Shown: positions 1 through 8,521, counted from the first letter of the stretch. The stretch: 64,000 nt of DNA from UBA7374 sp049890275 (GCA_049890275.1 JBMHBT010000017.1:200610-264609); one strand, 5' to 3'. A program made the numbers and translations. The notes: generated from the letters alone by a model not told the origin.

Positions 1-827
1 CAGAAATTACCCTGCTCGAACTAACGGACTTCAACCACCCATTGTTACGACGGATGCAGATGGAAGCACCCGGCACGTACCACCACAGCCTGATGGTCGC
101 CAACCTATCTGAAAACGCCGCTGCAGCCATTGGCGCAAGCCCTCTTCTGTGCCGAGTGTGCTCCTTCTTCCACGATATCGGTAAGCTAGTTAAGCCAGAA
201 TACTTCGTAGAAAATCAACGAGATGGCATCAACCCGCATAGCGAAAAAAGTCCTTCGATGAGCGCGCTCGTGATTAAGGCACACGTCAAGGAAGGTTTAG
301 ATCTAGCGAAAAAACATAAACTGCCACAGGTGATTAGTGACGTTATCGGGCAACATCATGGTTCAACGCTTATTCAATATTTTTACCATCGAGCAAAAGT
401 GAAACAGCAAGGTGATACGCCCTCACCTATTTCCGGAAATGGCGGCCGTATCCTAGGTGAGCCGAAAGTTGAAGAAAGCACCTACCGGTACGATGGCCCC
501 CTCCCCGCATTTAAGGAAAGTGCGATCATTTTCTTTGCTGACAGTATAGAAGCGGCTAGTCGTACACTACCCAAAGTGACCCAACCATCCATCGAAGAAC
601 TCATTAATAAAATCTTCAATGAACGAATCGAAGACCGACAACTCGATGAATGCCCACTCACCTTTCAGGAACTAGCACGGATAAAATCGAGCTTCACGCA
701 TACTTTGCTTAATATGCTCCATGCACGTATTGAGTATCCCAAAGAAAATGCGGAATCATCCGACCAAGAGAAACAACACGATGACAACGCCCAAGACGAT
801 ACTTCCAGCAATCTGCAACCAGTATGA
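1..827 (+). CDS. pgpH: 7TM-HD phosphodiesterase (PgpH-like), C-terminal part
   Basis: The window opens inside this gene; the frame is already open at base 3, so the 5' end is missing. What remains is the HD phosphohydrolase domain of the PgpH family, which in characterised members hydrolyses cyclic di-AMP on the cytoplasmic side of the membrane. Seen in the sequence: LLELTDFNHPLLRRM then EAPGTYHHS (His pair at 81-86), the metal-binding His-Asp of FFHDIGK at 171-176, a QHHG motif at 351-360 and a hydrophilic Glu/Asp/Gln-rich tail. The membrane part would lie upstream. Its last 47 bases overlap ybeY, a pairing conserved in many bacteria (often with phoH upstream). The family is clear; the actual substrate here is inferred. 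Confidence 0.88.
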   Translation, partial: EITLLELTDFNHPLLRRMQMEAPGTYHHSLMVANLSENAAAAIGASPLLCRVCSFFHDIGKLVKPEYFVENQRDGINPHSEKSPSMSALVIKAHVKEGLDLAKKHKLPQVISDVIGQHHGSTLIQYFYHRAKVKQQGDTPSPISGNGGRILGEPKVEESTYRYDGPLPAFKESAIIFFADSIEAASRTLPKVTQPSIEELINKIFNERIEDRQLDECPLTFQELARIKSSFTHTLLNMLHARIEYPKENAESSDQEKQHDDNAQDDTSSNLQPV

Positions 828-1257
828 ACGCTTACAAAATGCGAATCATGCAACTATTGCGATTCTTGAGGCATTAGAGCACTCGGGAAAATTTCCCATA
901 GGCAATGGGGAACTATCGGTTGTCTTTGTTAACGACAAAACGATTGCAGAAATCCATCAACGTTTCATGGATGACCCAACCCCAACTGATGTAATTACTT
1001 TCCCCGCAGATCCAATGATGGAAAGCGCCGGAGAAATCATCCTATCGGTGGACCATGCAGAAGCGAGATCCTCTGAAATGAAGATACCGTTCAGCCCGGA
1101 ACTTAGCCTTTATCTCGTCCACGGTTGGCTTCATCTAGCTGGATACGACGACAAAGAGACCGAGGACTGCAGGAGAATGCGAGAGGCAGAAAAAGAAGCG
1201 ATGGCCATCATAGATGACCACAATGCGAGTCATCTGTACTCCTTACATGAGTCTTAG
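781..1257 (+). CDS. ybeY: Endoribonuclease YbeY (rRNA maturation factor)
   Basis: Zinc-dependent endoribonuclease of the UPF0054 family that acts in 16S rRNA 3' maturation and ribosome quality control. The diagnostic metal motif HGWLHLAGYDD starts at base 1120. The first two ligands are His, but the third position, His in E. coli, is Asp here; Asp at this position occurs in some family members. The open frame extends back to 721. The ATG at 781 is preferred because it gives 158 residues, the usual family length, and has an AAGAG-like sequence just upstream. It overlaps the end of pgpH in another frame, which suggests translational coupling. The gene converges on rplQ. Confidence 0.9.
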   Translation: MTTPKTILPAICNQYERLQNANHATIAILEALEHSGKFPIGNGELSVVFVNDKTIAEIHQRFMDDPTPTDVITFPADPMMESAGEIILSVDHAEARSSEMKIPFSPELSLYLVHGWLHLAGYDDKETEDCRRMREAEKEAMAIIDDHNASHLYSLHES

Positions 1258-1298
1258 AATGACTCGCTCAAAGCAACATTGAGTCAATTAGGATCTAA

Positions 1299-1904
1299 TT
1301 ATTTGTCTTTGAACTCTTCTTCGGACGCTTCGTCGTCTGCGTCAGCAGAGGATTCTTCGGTAGAAATCTCCTCTTCTGAATCGTCAGAATTCTCTTCTAG
1401 CGCTGCATCTGCAGAAGAATTTGACTCCTCAGCAGACACTTCTTCAGACGTGTCTGCTTCGACTGCAGAAGCTTCTGACTTTTTAGCCGTTGTTGACGTA
1501 CGAGACTTTTCGTAACCTTCATCCGAACCATCAATAAACTCGATCAGTGCCATTTCGGCTGCATCACCGACACGCTGACCTAATTTATAAATTCTGGTAT
1601 AGCCACCAGTACGATCCATGAACTCAGAAACCAGTTCATCGAAGAGCTTTGCAACAGCCTTCTTATCACGCACCCGAGAAATAGCGAGACGGCGAAAGTG
1701 CAACTTACGCGCTGCGTCATTGGCCTGCTCAGCTTTTTTAGCGAGCGTAATCACCTTTTCGATAAAAGGGCGGAGCGCCTTAGCTTTAGAAAGAGTTGTT
1801 TCGATCCGTCCATGTGTGATCAAGGCAACGGATAAGTTGCCCATCATCGCTGATCGGTGCGGGCCGGATACTCCAAGAATGTGTCTGCGTTTGCTGTGGC
1901 GCAT
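1299..1904 (-). CDS. rplQ: 50S ribosomal protein L17 with acidic C-terminal tail
   Basis: Last gene of the alpha cluster, 32 bases after rpoA. Residues 1-126 match L17 (start MRHSKRRHILG, TTLSKAKALRP, then DRTGGYTRI), which lines the peptide exit tunnel region of the large subunit. The protein is 201 residues against about 120-130 in E. coli. The excess is a C-terminal tail of about 70 residues made almost only of Ser, Glu, Asp and Ala, very unlike the basic core. Such tails recur in this gene block on L5, L15, S11 and RpoC. No strong terminator is visible in the 41 bases separating it from convergent ybeY. Confidence 0.95.
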   Translation of the reverse strand: MRHSKRRHILGVSGPHRSAMMGNLSVALITHGRIETTLSKAKALRPFIEKVITLAKKAEQANDAARKLHFRRLAISRVRDKKAVAKLFDELVSEFMDRTGGYTRIYKLGQRVGDAAEMALIEFIDGSDEGYEKSRTSTTAKKSEASAVEADTSEEVSAEESNSSADAALEENSDDSEEEISTEESSADADDEASEEEFKDK

Positions 1905-1939
1905 AGGTCTAGAAAATTAGTTTAACAAAATCTGTGAAA

Positions 1940-2941
1940 TTATAAGTCGCTTACTTTATCGAGTAGTCGCTCATCGATCTTCATACCAAGAGAAAGCCCA
2001 AGCTGCTCTAGCTTGTCCTTAATCTCATTCAGCGATTTTTTACCAAAGTTACGATATTTGAGCATCTCCTGCTCCGACTTCATGGCCAACTCGCCAACCG
2101 TAGTAATGTTTGCATTATTCAAGCAATTAGCGGCACGAACAGAAAGTTCGATCTCATTGACACTCATATTGAGAAGCTTGCGAAGACGGTTTTGCTCCTC
2201 ACTGATTTCCTTACTTTCGCTTTCAAATTCAATATCTTCGTTCGATACTTCATCAAAAACATTGAGGTGATGTTTGAGAATTGCAGTGCTTTGTTTCAAG
2301 GCATCGTCTGGAGAGATACGCCCATCGGTGGTGATTTCCAAGATGAGCTTATCATAGTCCATCTCTTGACCCACGCGTGTATTTTCAACACTGTACTTAA
2401 CTAGCTTAACCGGGCCAAAAAGAGAGTCGATCGCGATAACGCCAATCGGTTGGTCTTCCTTTTTATTTTCCTCTCCCGTGCAATAACCACGGCCCGTGCG
2501 GATTTCTAATTGCGCGTGGAAATTCTGTTCCGTCTCCAGTGTGCAGATCACTTGGTCTGGATTGATTACCTGAATATTGGCATCCTCTTGGATGTCCGCA
2601 GCAGTAACCACTCCCTCGCGAGTCACATTAATCTCCAGATTCACGATATCGCGAGTTTCCGAAACCAATAATACCTTCTTCAAATTCAAGACAATATCAG
2701 TAACATCCTCGACTACTCCATCAATGCTCTGAAACTCATGGTGCACACCTTCGATACGAATCGAAGAAATCGCAGCACCCTCTATAGAGCTTAGCAAAAC
2801 ACGGCGGAGAGAATTTCCGATTGTGTGGCCATAGCCAGCCTCAAATGGCTCCGCTTGAAAAATGGCAAATGTTTCTGTTGCAGTGTCATCAACCTTAGAA
2901 AGTCGGTTGGGTAATTCAAATTTTCCTAGTCGCTTAGGCAT
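1940..2941 (-). CDS. rpoA: DNA-directed RNA polymerase subunit alpha
   Basis: 333 residues, the standard length. Residues 1 to about 230 form the assembly domain (ESFAIFQAEP-like start, then GYGHTIGNSLRRVLLSSIEGAAI, the dimerisation and beta-binding region). Residues about 255-320 form the alpha-CTD with its helix-hairpin-helix (NCLNNANITTVGELA and FGKKSLNEIKDKL), which contacts UP elements and activators. It lies between rpsD and rplQ, the usual alpha-cluster position. The 76-base gap to rpsD holds only a short CGTCC/GGACG hairpin. Confidence 0.97.
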   Translation of the reverse strand: MPKRLGKFELPNRLSKVDDTATETFAIFQAEPFEAGYGHTIGNSLRRVLLSSIEGAAISSIRIEGVHHEFQSIDGVVEDVTDIVLNLKKVLLVSETRDIVNLEINVTREGVVTAADIQEDANIQVINPDQVICTLETEQNFHAQLEIRTGRGYCTGEENKKEDQPIGVIAIDSLFGPVKLVKYSVENTRVGQEMDYDKLILEITTDGRISPDDALKQSTAILKHHLNVFDEVSNEDIEFESESKEISEEQNRLRKLLNMSVNEIELSVRAANCLNNANITTVGELAMKSEQEMLKYRNFGKKSLNEIKDKLEQLGLSLGMKIDERLLDKVSDL

Positions 2942-3017
2942 GATAGTATGGATCCTTTAGAGAGTGAAGACTACATAAGCCGTCCGAGGAGGACGACTCC
3001 AGAGGACGATTAAGGGT

Positions 3018-3626
3018 TTAACGGCTGTAATACTCGACGATCAACTGGACGTTGATGCCGGACTCAGTTTCTTCTGTGGAAGGGAGACGGTTGATGGTGG
3101 CCTTCAGGCTGTCTGTATTCAGATTCAGCCATTCAGGAACTGTACGAGCAGTGCTTTCTTCAACACCACGAGTCGCTAATTGACGGGAAGAGCTTCGCTC
3201 TCGAACCTCAATTTCATCCCCCTGCTTCACTTGAAAGCTAGCGATATCTGTTTTTTTGCCATTCACGCAAACATGACCATGGCTAACAAACTGCCGCGCA
3301 GCGGAGCGGGATTTAGCAAAACCTAGACGATAGATAACGCTGTCCAAACGGCACTCCAACATCTGTAGGAAAATCTCACCAGTAACACCACGCTGGTTCT
3401 TTGCTTTTTCGAAAGTCAATCGAAACTGCTTCTCAGTCATGCCATACATGAAACGAAGCTTTTGCTTTTCATTTAGACCAATCGCATAGTCGCTGAGCTT
3501 GCGACGCAGGCGCGGGCCATGCTGACCAGGAGGATGCGGCTTGCGCTCAAAAGCTTTGGTCGGAGCAAAAATAGCCTGACCAAAGCGGCGGTTGATTCGT
3601 GTAGTGGGTCCAGTATAACGGGCCAT
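3018..3626 (-). CDS. rpsD: 30S ribosomal protein S4
   Basis: Primary 16S rRNA binder that nucleates assembly of the 30S body. 202 residues. The N-terminal part reads MARYTGPTTRINRR, with PPGQHGPRLRRKLSDY; it lacks the Cys cluster of zinc-binding S4 forms. The S4 RNA-binding fold follows (ECRLDSVIYRLGFAKSRSAARQ, then VNGKKTDI). In E. coli S4 is the translational repressor of the alpha operon; no such control element could be identified here. Confidence 0.97.
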   Translation of the reverse strand: MARYTGPTTRINRRFGQAIFAPTKAFERKPHPPGQHGPRLRRKLSDYAIGLNEKQKLRFMYGMTEKQFRLTFEKAKNQRGVTGEIFLQMLECRLDSVIYRLGFAKSRSAARQFVSHGHVCVNGKKTDIASFQVKQGDEIEVRERSSSRQLATRGVEESTARTVPEWLNLNTDSLKATINRLPSTEETESGINVQLIVEYYSR

Positions 3627-3684
3627 AATATAATCGAACTATTTCTGCGGAGTATTGAATTACGTCTAGGTGGCAGAATACACC

Positions 3685-4215
3685 TTAGACGCGACGACGT
3701 TTTGGTGCACGGCAACCATTGTGAGGCACTGGAGTGACATCAACAATTTCAGTCACAACCATACCGAGCGATTGAAGAGCTCGCACTGCAGAGTCACGAC
3801 CCATTCCCGGGCCCTTAAGCTTAACGATGACTTCTTTCATGCCGTGAGAAATAGCAACACGACCAGCATCTTGGGTCACCACTTGGGCAGCATAAGCAGT
3901 CGATTTGCGAGAACCACGAAAATTACACTTACCGGCACTCGACCAGGAAATAACATTTCCACGAGGATCGGTGAAAGTTACCTTAGTATTGTTAAAAGTT
4001 GCGAGCACGTTCACAATACCGGAAGTTATATTCTTACTTCCTTTGGCACGACGGATCTTAACACCGTCAAGGTCACTCTTGAGAAGATCCTCAGCGGTTT
4101 CTTCTTTTTTAACAGGTTGTTCAGCAGACTCGGCTTCCGCGTTTGCGGTTGCGACCTTTACTTCTTCTTCTTCTTCAGGTGCTGCTGCTTCAGGATTATT
4201 TTGCTCTTCACTCAT
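3685..4215 (-). CDS. rpsK: 30S ribosomal protein S11 with acidic N-terminal extension
   Basis: The S11 core (from about residue 50: KNITSGIVNVLATFNNT, GKCNFRGSRKSTAYAAQ, end PHNGCRAPKRRRV) lies in the platform of the small subunit near the mRNA exit. The core is preceded by about 45 residues rich in Glu, Ala and Lys (MSEEQNNPEAAAPEEEEE). E. coli S11 is 129 residues; this one is 176. The ATG at 4215 follows the rpsM stop by 27 bases and no ATG lies between it and the core, so the extension is probably translated. Confidence 0.95.
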   Translation of the reverse strand: MSEEQNNPEAAAPEEEEEVKVATANAEAESAEQPVKKEETAEDLLKSDLDGVKIRRAKGSKNITSGIVNVLATFNNTKVTFTDPRGNVISWSSAGKCNFRGSRKSTAYAAQVVTQDAGRVAISHGMKEVIVKLKGPGMGRDSAVRALQSLGMVVTEIVDVTPVPHNGCRAPKRRRV

Positions 4216-4242
4216 AGGAGATTCATTCAGTCTTAACAGTGA

Positions 4243-4605
4243 CTACTTACGTATTGGCTTTACACCGCCCTTACGGGTACGCGCATTTGTTTTTGTCCGC
4301 TGACCACGCACAGGTAGGCCACGCATGTGACGCATACCCCGCCAAGAGCGGATCGCAGAAAGGCGTTTCAAGTTCGCAGTTACTTCGCGGCGTAAATCAC
4401 CTTCGACAATATATTGTTTGTCGGAAACAAGAGTTGCGAGCTTGTTCAGCTCTTCTTCGCTGAGGTCTCCAGCGCGTCGATCCGGGTCGAAACCCGCCTC
4501 CTCGACGATTGTTTTAGCGCGAGTTGGCCCAATGCCATAAACATAGCGAAGGGAATATTCCAATTTCTTATTGGCAGGTATGTCGACTCCTAGTAGGCGT
4601 GGCAT
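4243..4605 (-). CDS. rpsM: 30S ribosomal protein S13
   Basis: 120 residues. Starts MPRLLGVDIPANKKLEYSL, carries the helix-two-turn-helix YGIGPTRAKTIV, and ends in the basic tail GQRTKTNARTRKGGVKPIRK that reaches the P-site tRNA. Located in the S30 head. In most bacteria infA and rpmJ lie between map and rpsM; here only 75 bases separate map from rpsM, too few for either. Confidence 0.97.
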   Translation of the reverse strand: MPRLLGVDIPANKKLEYSLRYVYGIGPTRAKTIVEEAGFDPDRRAGDLSEEELNKLATLVSDKQYIVEGDLRREVTANLKRLSAIRSWRGMRHMRGLPVRGQRTKTNARTRKGGVKPIRK

Positions 4606-4680
4606 GATGATAAGGTGTTTAGTTTTCGGCGGTTTTTTGCGAAAAGTGTGAAAAGTAGCAGGTTGAATTAATTTGGAAAG

Positions 4681-5460
4681 TTATTTTTTCGGAATTGTTA
4701 AAATTTCTGGTTCGTCGTCTGTCACCAGTACTGTGTGCTCAAAATGAGCCGAGCATTTCCCGTCGCGGGTGACTGCAGTCCAGCCATCCTCAAGGATCTT
4801 TATTTCTGGTCCGCCCAAGTTGATCATTGGCTCAATAGCCAGAGCCATACCGGGCTTTAAGAGGGGTCCTTGGCCACGTCGTCCAAAATTTGGAATTTGT
4901 GGTGCTTCGTGCATTGAAGATCCAACACCATGTCCAACAAAATCCCGGACGATTCCATAACCACGCTTTTTAATAAAGCGTTCGACGGCATTGGAAAGAT
5001 CACCTACGCGATTTCCCGGCCTAGCGTAGTTGATTGCATATTCAAGCGATTCGCAGGTACTGGATACGAGCTGTACTATTTCAGTCGGAGCTGATCCAAG
5101 AATAACAGTTGTGGCATTATCCCCAATGAATCCGTTGTAGCGAACAACTACATCAATAGACACAGCGTCGCCCTCACGAATGATTCGTTCCAAGCGTCCA
5201 ATCCCGTGAACCACTTCGTCATTAATAGAGATACAGGTATAATTCGGGAAGCGGATATTTCCGGCCGAATAGTTATAACAGGCGCTCTCTCCTCCCAATG
5301 CGCTGATTTCCTTACGTCCTAATTGGTCCAGATCGTAGGTAGTCATCCCGACCTCAACAGCTTCCGTTAAACGATACAAAACGGTAGCCGCAAGCTGACA
5401 GGCCTCCCGGATCGACTGAATTTCAGCATTGGTGCGAATCGACTTTAAAGTACTGGCCAT
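4681..5460 (-). CDS. map: Methionine aminopeptidase type I
   Basis: Cytosolic metalloprotease removing the N-terminal Met from nascent proteins. Metal ligands are visible in order: the two Asp of SIDVVVRYNGFIGDNATT, His of GHGVGSSMHEAP, Glu of AIEPMINLG and Glu of AHFEHTVLV. About 259 residues, with no N-terminal zinc finger (type Ia). A TTG four codons earlier (5472) also keeps the frame open; the ATG at 5460 is preferred because MASTLKSIRT aligns with the family start. Lies between secY and rpsM as in many spc clusters. Confidence 0.95.
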   Translation of the reverse strand: MASTLKSIRTNAEIQSIREACQLAATVLYRLTEAVEVGMTTYDLDQLGRKEISALGGESACYNYSAGNIRFPNYTCISINDEVVHGIGRLERIIREGDAVSIDVVVRYNGFIGDNATTVILGSAPTEIVQLVSSTCESLEYAINYARPGNRVGDLSNAVERFIKKRGYGIVRDFVGHGVGSSMHEAPQIPNFGRRGQGPLLKPGMALAIEPMINLGGPEIKILEDGWTAVTRDGKCSAHFEHTVLVTDDEPEILTIPKK

Positions 5461-5539
5461 AAAGCCATTCAAAGAACAAATAAAATGGAAATCAATCTAC
5501 CGAACAGATGTATCTCCGTGAAGAAATCTTTACTCAGCG

Positions 5540-7048
5540 CTAGTTCAAAAACCAGGAAACGATACCGAGTACAAAAAGTATAATTGCCAAAATCAGAAGG
5601 GGTCGCCAAGCAGACCAAAAATCCTGTAACCCGGCTGAATCGACAAGCTGCTTGTTTCGAGCCGCCGAACGTCCGCGAATCTTACCCTTTTTCAAGAAGC
5701 CATCGTAGTGACGCTGCAATAAGTAAGTCTCTATTTGACGCATCGTGTCCAAGAGGACGCCAACTGTAATCAACATACCGGTACCGCCAAAAAAGATAGC
5801 GACGTTACCGGGAATACGATAGCCGACGAGTAGAATATCGGGAAATAGTGCAATGATGGTCAAAGAAAGCGCTCCAAACAGCGTCAATCGTGTCATGACA
5901 TAATCTAAAAACTTCGCTGTTGGCTCTCCCGGACGTACTCCGGGCACATAACCACCATTCTTTTTCAGGTCATCGGCAATCTGAACAGGCTTAAACATAA
6001 GCGATACCCAGAAATAACTAAAAACAAAGATAAGAAGCCCAAAAATTACGTAATATGCAGGCTGACCCTGTTGAATATTATCTGCAAAGTCGTTGAAGAA
6101 ACGCATTCCGGTAGCTGTGCCAAGATAAGCTAGAATCTGGGTGGGAAACATGATGATGGCACTACCAAAAATAACTGGCATCACACCGGCATAGTTAACC
6201 TTCAAGGGAAGGAACGAACTTTGCCCACCATAGACCTTTCGCCCAACTACGCGCTTCGCATATTGAACGGGAATCTTTCGTTGGGCCTGCGTGATCGCAA
6301 CCAATCCTGCGGTTACAGCAAAGAGCAAGGCAATCATTAACACACCCTGAGGCAGGCCTAGAGTCGGAACGTCGGCACCAACCGGCGCGACAAACATACC
6401 GTACGCGGCAGAGACTGCACCGGGTAAACCAGAGATAATACTCACCGTGATAAGCAGGGAGATACCATTTCCAATTCCGCGTTGGGTGATCTGTTCACCA
6501 AGCCAGACCATGACCATCGTACCAGCAGTTAGAAAGATAGTACCGGTAACTAAAAAGTACGTCTTATTGGCGATGATGATTTCGCCATACTCTGCAGGAT
6601 TAAAACTACTGCCAACTAAGCTAGCAGGGTTTGTTGAAAGAGCGACGAGTAAGAGTAAGCCCTGAACCACGCAGATAACGATAGTTAAGTAGCGTGTGTA
6701 TTGATTGATTTTCTGACGACCTACATCACCTTCTTGCTGGAGACGTGCAATCGCGGGAAAGACGGCACCCGTCAATTGCATGATAATCGAAGCACTGATG
6801 TAAGGCATGATTCCAAGCGCAAAGAGTGCCCCATTGAGCAATGCACCACCGGTGAACATGTTAAACATGCCAACAATGCCACCGCCTGCCCCAGCCTGTT
6901 CAGAGAAAAAAGTACGAATCGGGCCAGGGTCAAAACCCGGAAGCGGAATATTCGCACCAACACGGGCTATGAACAAAAGCGCCAAAGTAAAAAATATACG
7001 CTGGCGTAATTCAGGAATCTTTAAGGAGTTGGTGAACGCAGAAAGCAT
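5540..7048 (-). CDS. secY: Preprotein translocase subunit SecY
   Basis: Core channel of the Sec translocon. 502 residues with about ten hydrophobic segments. The N-terminal region carries IPLPGFDPG and the plug region with GGALLNGALFALGIMPYISASI. Cytosolic loop C4 has QRKIPVQYAKRVVGRK. It is somewhat longer than E. coli SecY (443) because of the extended periplasmic and cytosolic loops. Partner SecE is encoded at 31272-31475. A predicted pseudoknot lies in its 59-base leader. Confidence 0.97.
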   Translation of the reverse strand: MLSAFTNSLKIPELRQRIFFTLALLFIARVGANIPLPGFDPGPIRTFFSEQAGAGGGIVGMFNMFTGGALLNGALFALGIMPYISASIIMQLTGAVFPAIARLQQEGDVGRQKINQYTRYLTIVICVVQGLLLLVALSTNPASLVGSSFNPAEYGEIIIANKTYFLVTGTIFLTAGTMVMVWLGEQITQRGIGNGISLLITVSIISGLPGAVSAAYGMFVAPVGADVPTLGLPQGVLMIALLFAVTAGLVAITQAQRKIPVQYAKRVVGRKVYGGQSSFLPLKVNYAGVMPVIFGSAIIMFPTQILAYLGTATGMRFFNDFADNIQQGQPAYYVIFGLLIFVFSYFWVSLMFKPVQIADDLKKNGGYVPGVRPGEPTAKFLDYVMTRLTLFGALSLTIIALFPDILLVGYRIPGNVAIFFGGTGMLITVGVLLDTMRQIETYLLQRHYDGFLKKGKIRGRSAARNKQLVDSAGLQDFWSAWRPLLILAIILFVLGIVSWFLN

Positions 7049-7067
7049 TGTATGGATTCTTTATCGT

Positions 7068-7104
7068 CTAGTTGAATGATTACCAACTAGGGTAACAGGT
7101 AATC
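7068..7104 (-). promoter_or_regulatory. Predicted H-type pseudoknot in the rplO-secY intergenic RNA
   Basis: On the transcript strand GATTACC (7104-7098) pairs perfectly with GGTAATC (7084-7078). CTAGTTG (7090-7084), lying in that loop, pairs perfectly with the downstream CAACTAG (7074-7068). The two stems share only base 7084, so they can form a pseudoknot of 7 and 6 bp or act as alternative hairpins. The element fills most of the 59-base gap and ends 20 bases before the secY ATG. The pairing is seen directly; a regulatory role is inference. Confidence 0.45.
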
Positions 7105-7107
7105 GAA

Positions 7108-7599
7108 CTACCCTTCAGCCGGCTCCTCGGAGGGAACTACTTCAGTTTCTGTGGTGGAGGAAGTTTCAACAATCGAACCACCAGCGGCCTCGATCTTTGC
7201 CTTGGCAGAACCGGAAACTTTATCAAGAGAAACCGTAAAAGCCTTTTCAACCTCACCGTCTCCGAGAAGTTTTACAGCACTCTTATCGTTACGAATGAGT
7301 CCGGCAGCAATCAGCGTTTCACGATTCACTTCAGTGCCCTCAAGACGTGACAGTTCGCCTACATTGACAGACTGCACCTGGTTACGGAAGTTGAAGTTAT
7401 TAAAACCACGACGGGGAAGCTTGCGGTACAAAGGCATTTGACCACCTTCAAAACCTACGCGGATACTACCTCCAGAACGAGACTTTTGACCTTTGTGGCC
7501 ACGGCCGCAGGTCTTTCCATGACCATTGCCTTCACCTCGCCCAAGGCGCTTTGTTGGATGCGTCGCTCCTTTGATAGTTGGTATATTATCGAGATTCAT
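7108..7599 (-). CDS. rplO: 50S ribosomal protein L15
   Basis: Late-assembly 23S binder. 163 residues. N-terminal Gly/Arg-rich segment with KRLGRGEGNGHGKTCGRGHK, then GFEGGQMPLYRKLPRRGF. The C-terminus adds about 20 acidic/Thr/Ser residues (TTETEVVPSEEPAEG) beyond the E. coli length of 144. It directly follows rpsE (12-base gap); rpmD (L30), which usually lies between them, is absent. Confidence 0.96.
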   Translation of the reverse strand: MNLDNIPTIKGATHPTKRLGRGEGNGHGKTCGRGHKGQKSRSGGSIRVGFEGGQMPLYRKLPRRGFNNFNFRNQVQSVNVGELSRLEGTEVNRETLIAAGLIRNDKSAVKLLGDGEVEKAFTVSLDKVSGSAKAKIEAAGGSIVETSSTTETEVVPSEEPAEG

Positions 7600-7611
7600 A
7601 TTCGCAGATAC

Positions 7612-8139
7612 TTAAGCTTCTTGAGCGACTTTTTCGCCAAAACGCAGGTTCTTGATTTCATCGTTCGAACGAAGCTGACGAAGGGCATCCATAGTGGCAT
7701 TGACCATCGCTAGGTGATTGTTCGACCCGAGGGATTTTGAGAGTACATTATTGATTCCGACCGCTTCGAGAACAGCACGCACACCACCTCCGGCAATAAC
7801 ACCGGTACCATTGGTAGCTGGACGTAAGAGCACTTTTCCACCATCGGACTCACCGAGGACATGGTGCGGGATAGTCTCCCCTCGCAGTTTAATGCTAATA
7901 ATGTTCCGGTGGGCTTGCTCCGTACCTTTACGAATGCACTCAGGAACTTCCTTAGCCTTACCATAGCCAACACCAACTTCGCCTTTTTGATTACCAACGA
8001 CGACAAGTGCAGCAAAACTGAAACGGCGACCACCCTTAACAACTTTAGCGCAGCGGTTAATGTGCACAACTTTTTCAGTGAACTCAGGTGCTTCCTCTGG
8101 TTCAGGAGCAGGAGCGAAAGATCGTTTTTTACTATTCAT
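7612..8139 (-). CDS. rpsE: 30S ribosomal protein S5
   Basis: 175 residues. dsRBD-like N-terminal half (VVHINRCAKVVKGGRRFSF) and ribosomal S5 C-terminal fold (PATNGTGVIAGGGVRAVLEAVGI). Sits at the mRNA entry site and helps decoding fidelity and helicase activity. A short Pro/Glu-rich leader (SFAPAPEPEEAPEF) precedes the core. Nine bases separate it from rplR. Confidence 0.97.
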   Translation of the reverse strand: MNSKKRSFAPAPEPEEAPEFTEKVVHINRCAKVVKGGRRFSFAALVVVGNQKGEVGVGYGKAKEVPECIRKGTEQAHRNIISIKLRGETIPHHVLGESDGGKVLLRPATNGTGVIAGGGVRAVLEAVGINNVLSKSLGSNNHLAMVNATMDALRQLRSNDEIKNLRFGEKVAQEA

Positions 8140-8148
8140 GAAATATAA

Positions 8149-8502
8149 CTAGAATTGTAGACCGCCTTCGCGGGCAGCTTCGGCGAAAGACTTGACGCAA
8201 CCATGATAGCGACGCCCGGAACGGTCAAACACAACGGTTTCAATACCGGCGGCCTTCGCTTTTTCAGCTACTTGGCGGCCAAGCTCAACTGCACCCTCGG
8301 CATTCGCCTTTGCACTCGATTCCTTGCTTGTTGAAGAGACATAGACAAGCGTATGTCCAGCAAGGTCATCAATGCATTGTGCGTAGATGTGCTTATTGGA
8401 AAAGTGTACAGCCAGACGCGGACGCTCCGAAGTACCCTTGATTTTCTTGCGAATACGCCAGCGGCGCTTTTGCAAAAGGGATAATTTTTTATTAAGTTTC
8501 AT
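8149..8502 (-). CDS. rplR: 50S ribosomal protein L18
   Basis: 117 residues. 5S rRNA-binding protein of the central protuberance together with L5. Recognised by RRWRIRKKIKGTSERPRLAVH, the following SNKHIYAQ and the C-terminal FDRSGRRYHGCVKSFAEAAREGGL. Confidence 0.97.
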   Translation of the reverse strand: MKLNKKLSLLQKRRWRIRKKIKGTSERPRLAVHFSNKHIYAQCIDDLAGHTLVYVSSTSKESSAKANAEGAVELGRQVAEKAKAAGIETVVFDRSGRRYHGCVKSFAEAAREGGLQF

Positions 8503-8521
8503 ATACTGGCGAATTCAAAGT

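Noticed and set aside
1260..1286. TGACTC/GAGTCA hairpin between ybeY and rplQ as a terminator
   Set aside because: Only six base pairs with a 15-base loop and no U-run on either strand.
1279..1515. Ser-rich 78-residue ORF on the + strand
   Set aside because: Exact antisense of the acidic tail of L17; its composition is a by-product of Ser/Glu codons on the other strand.
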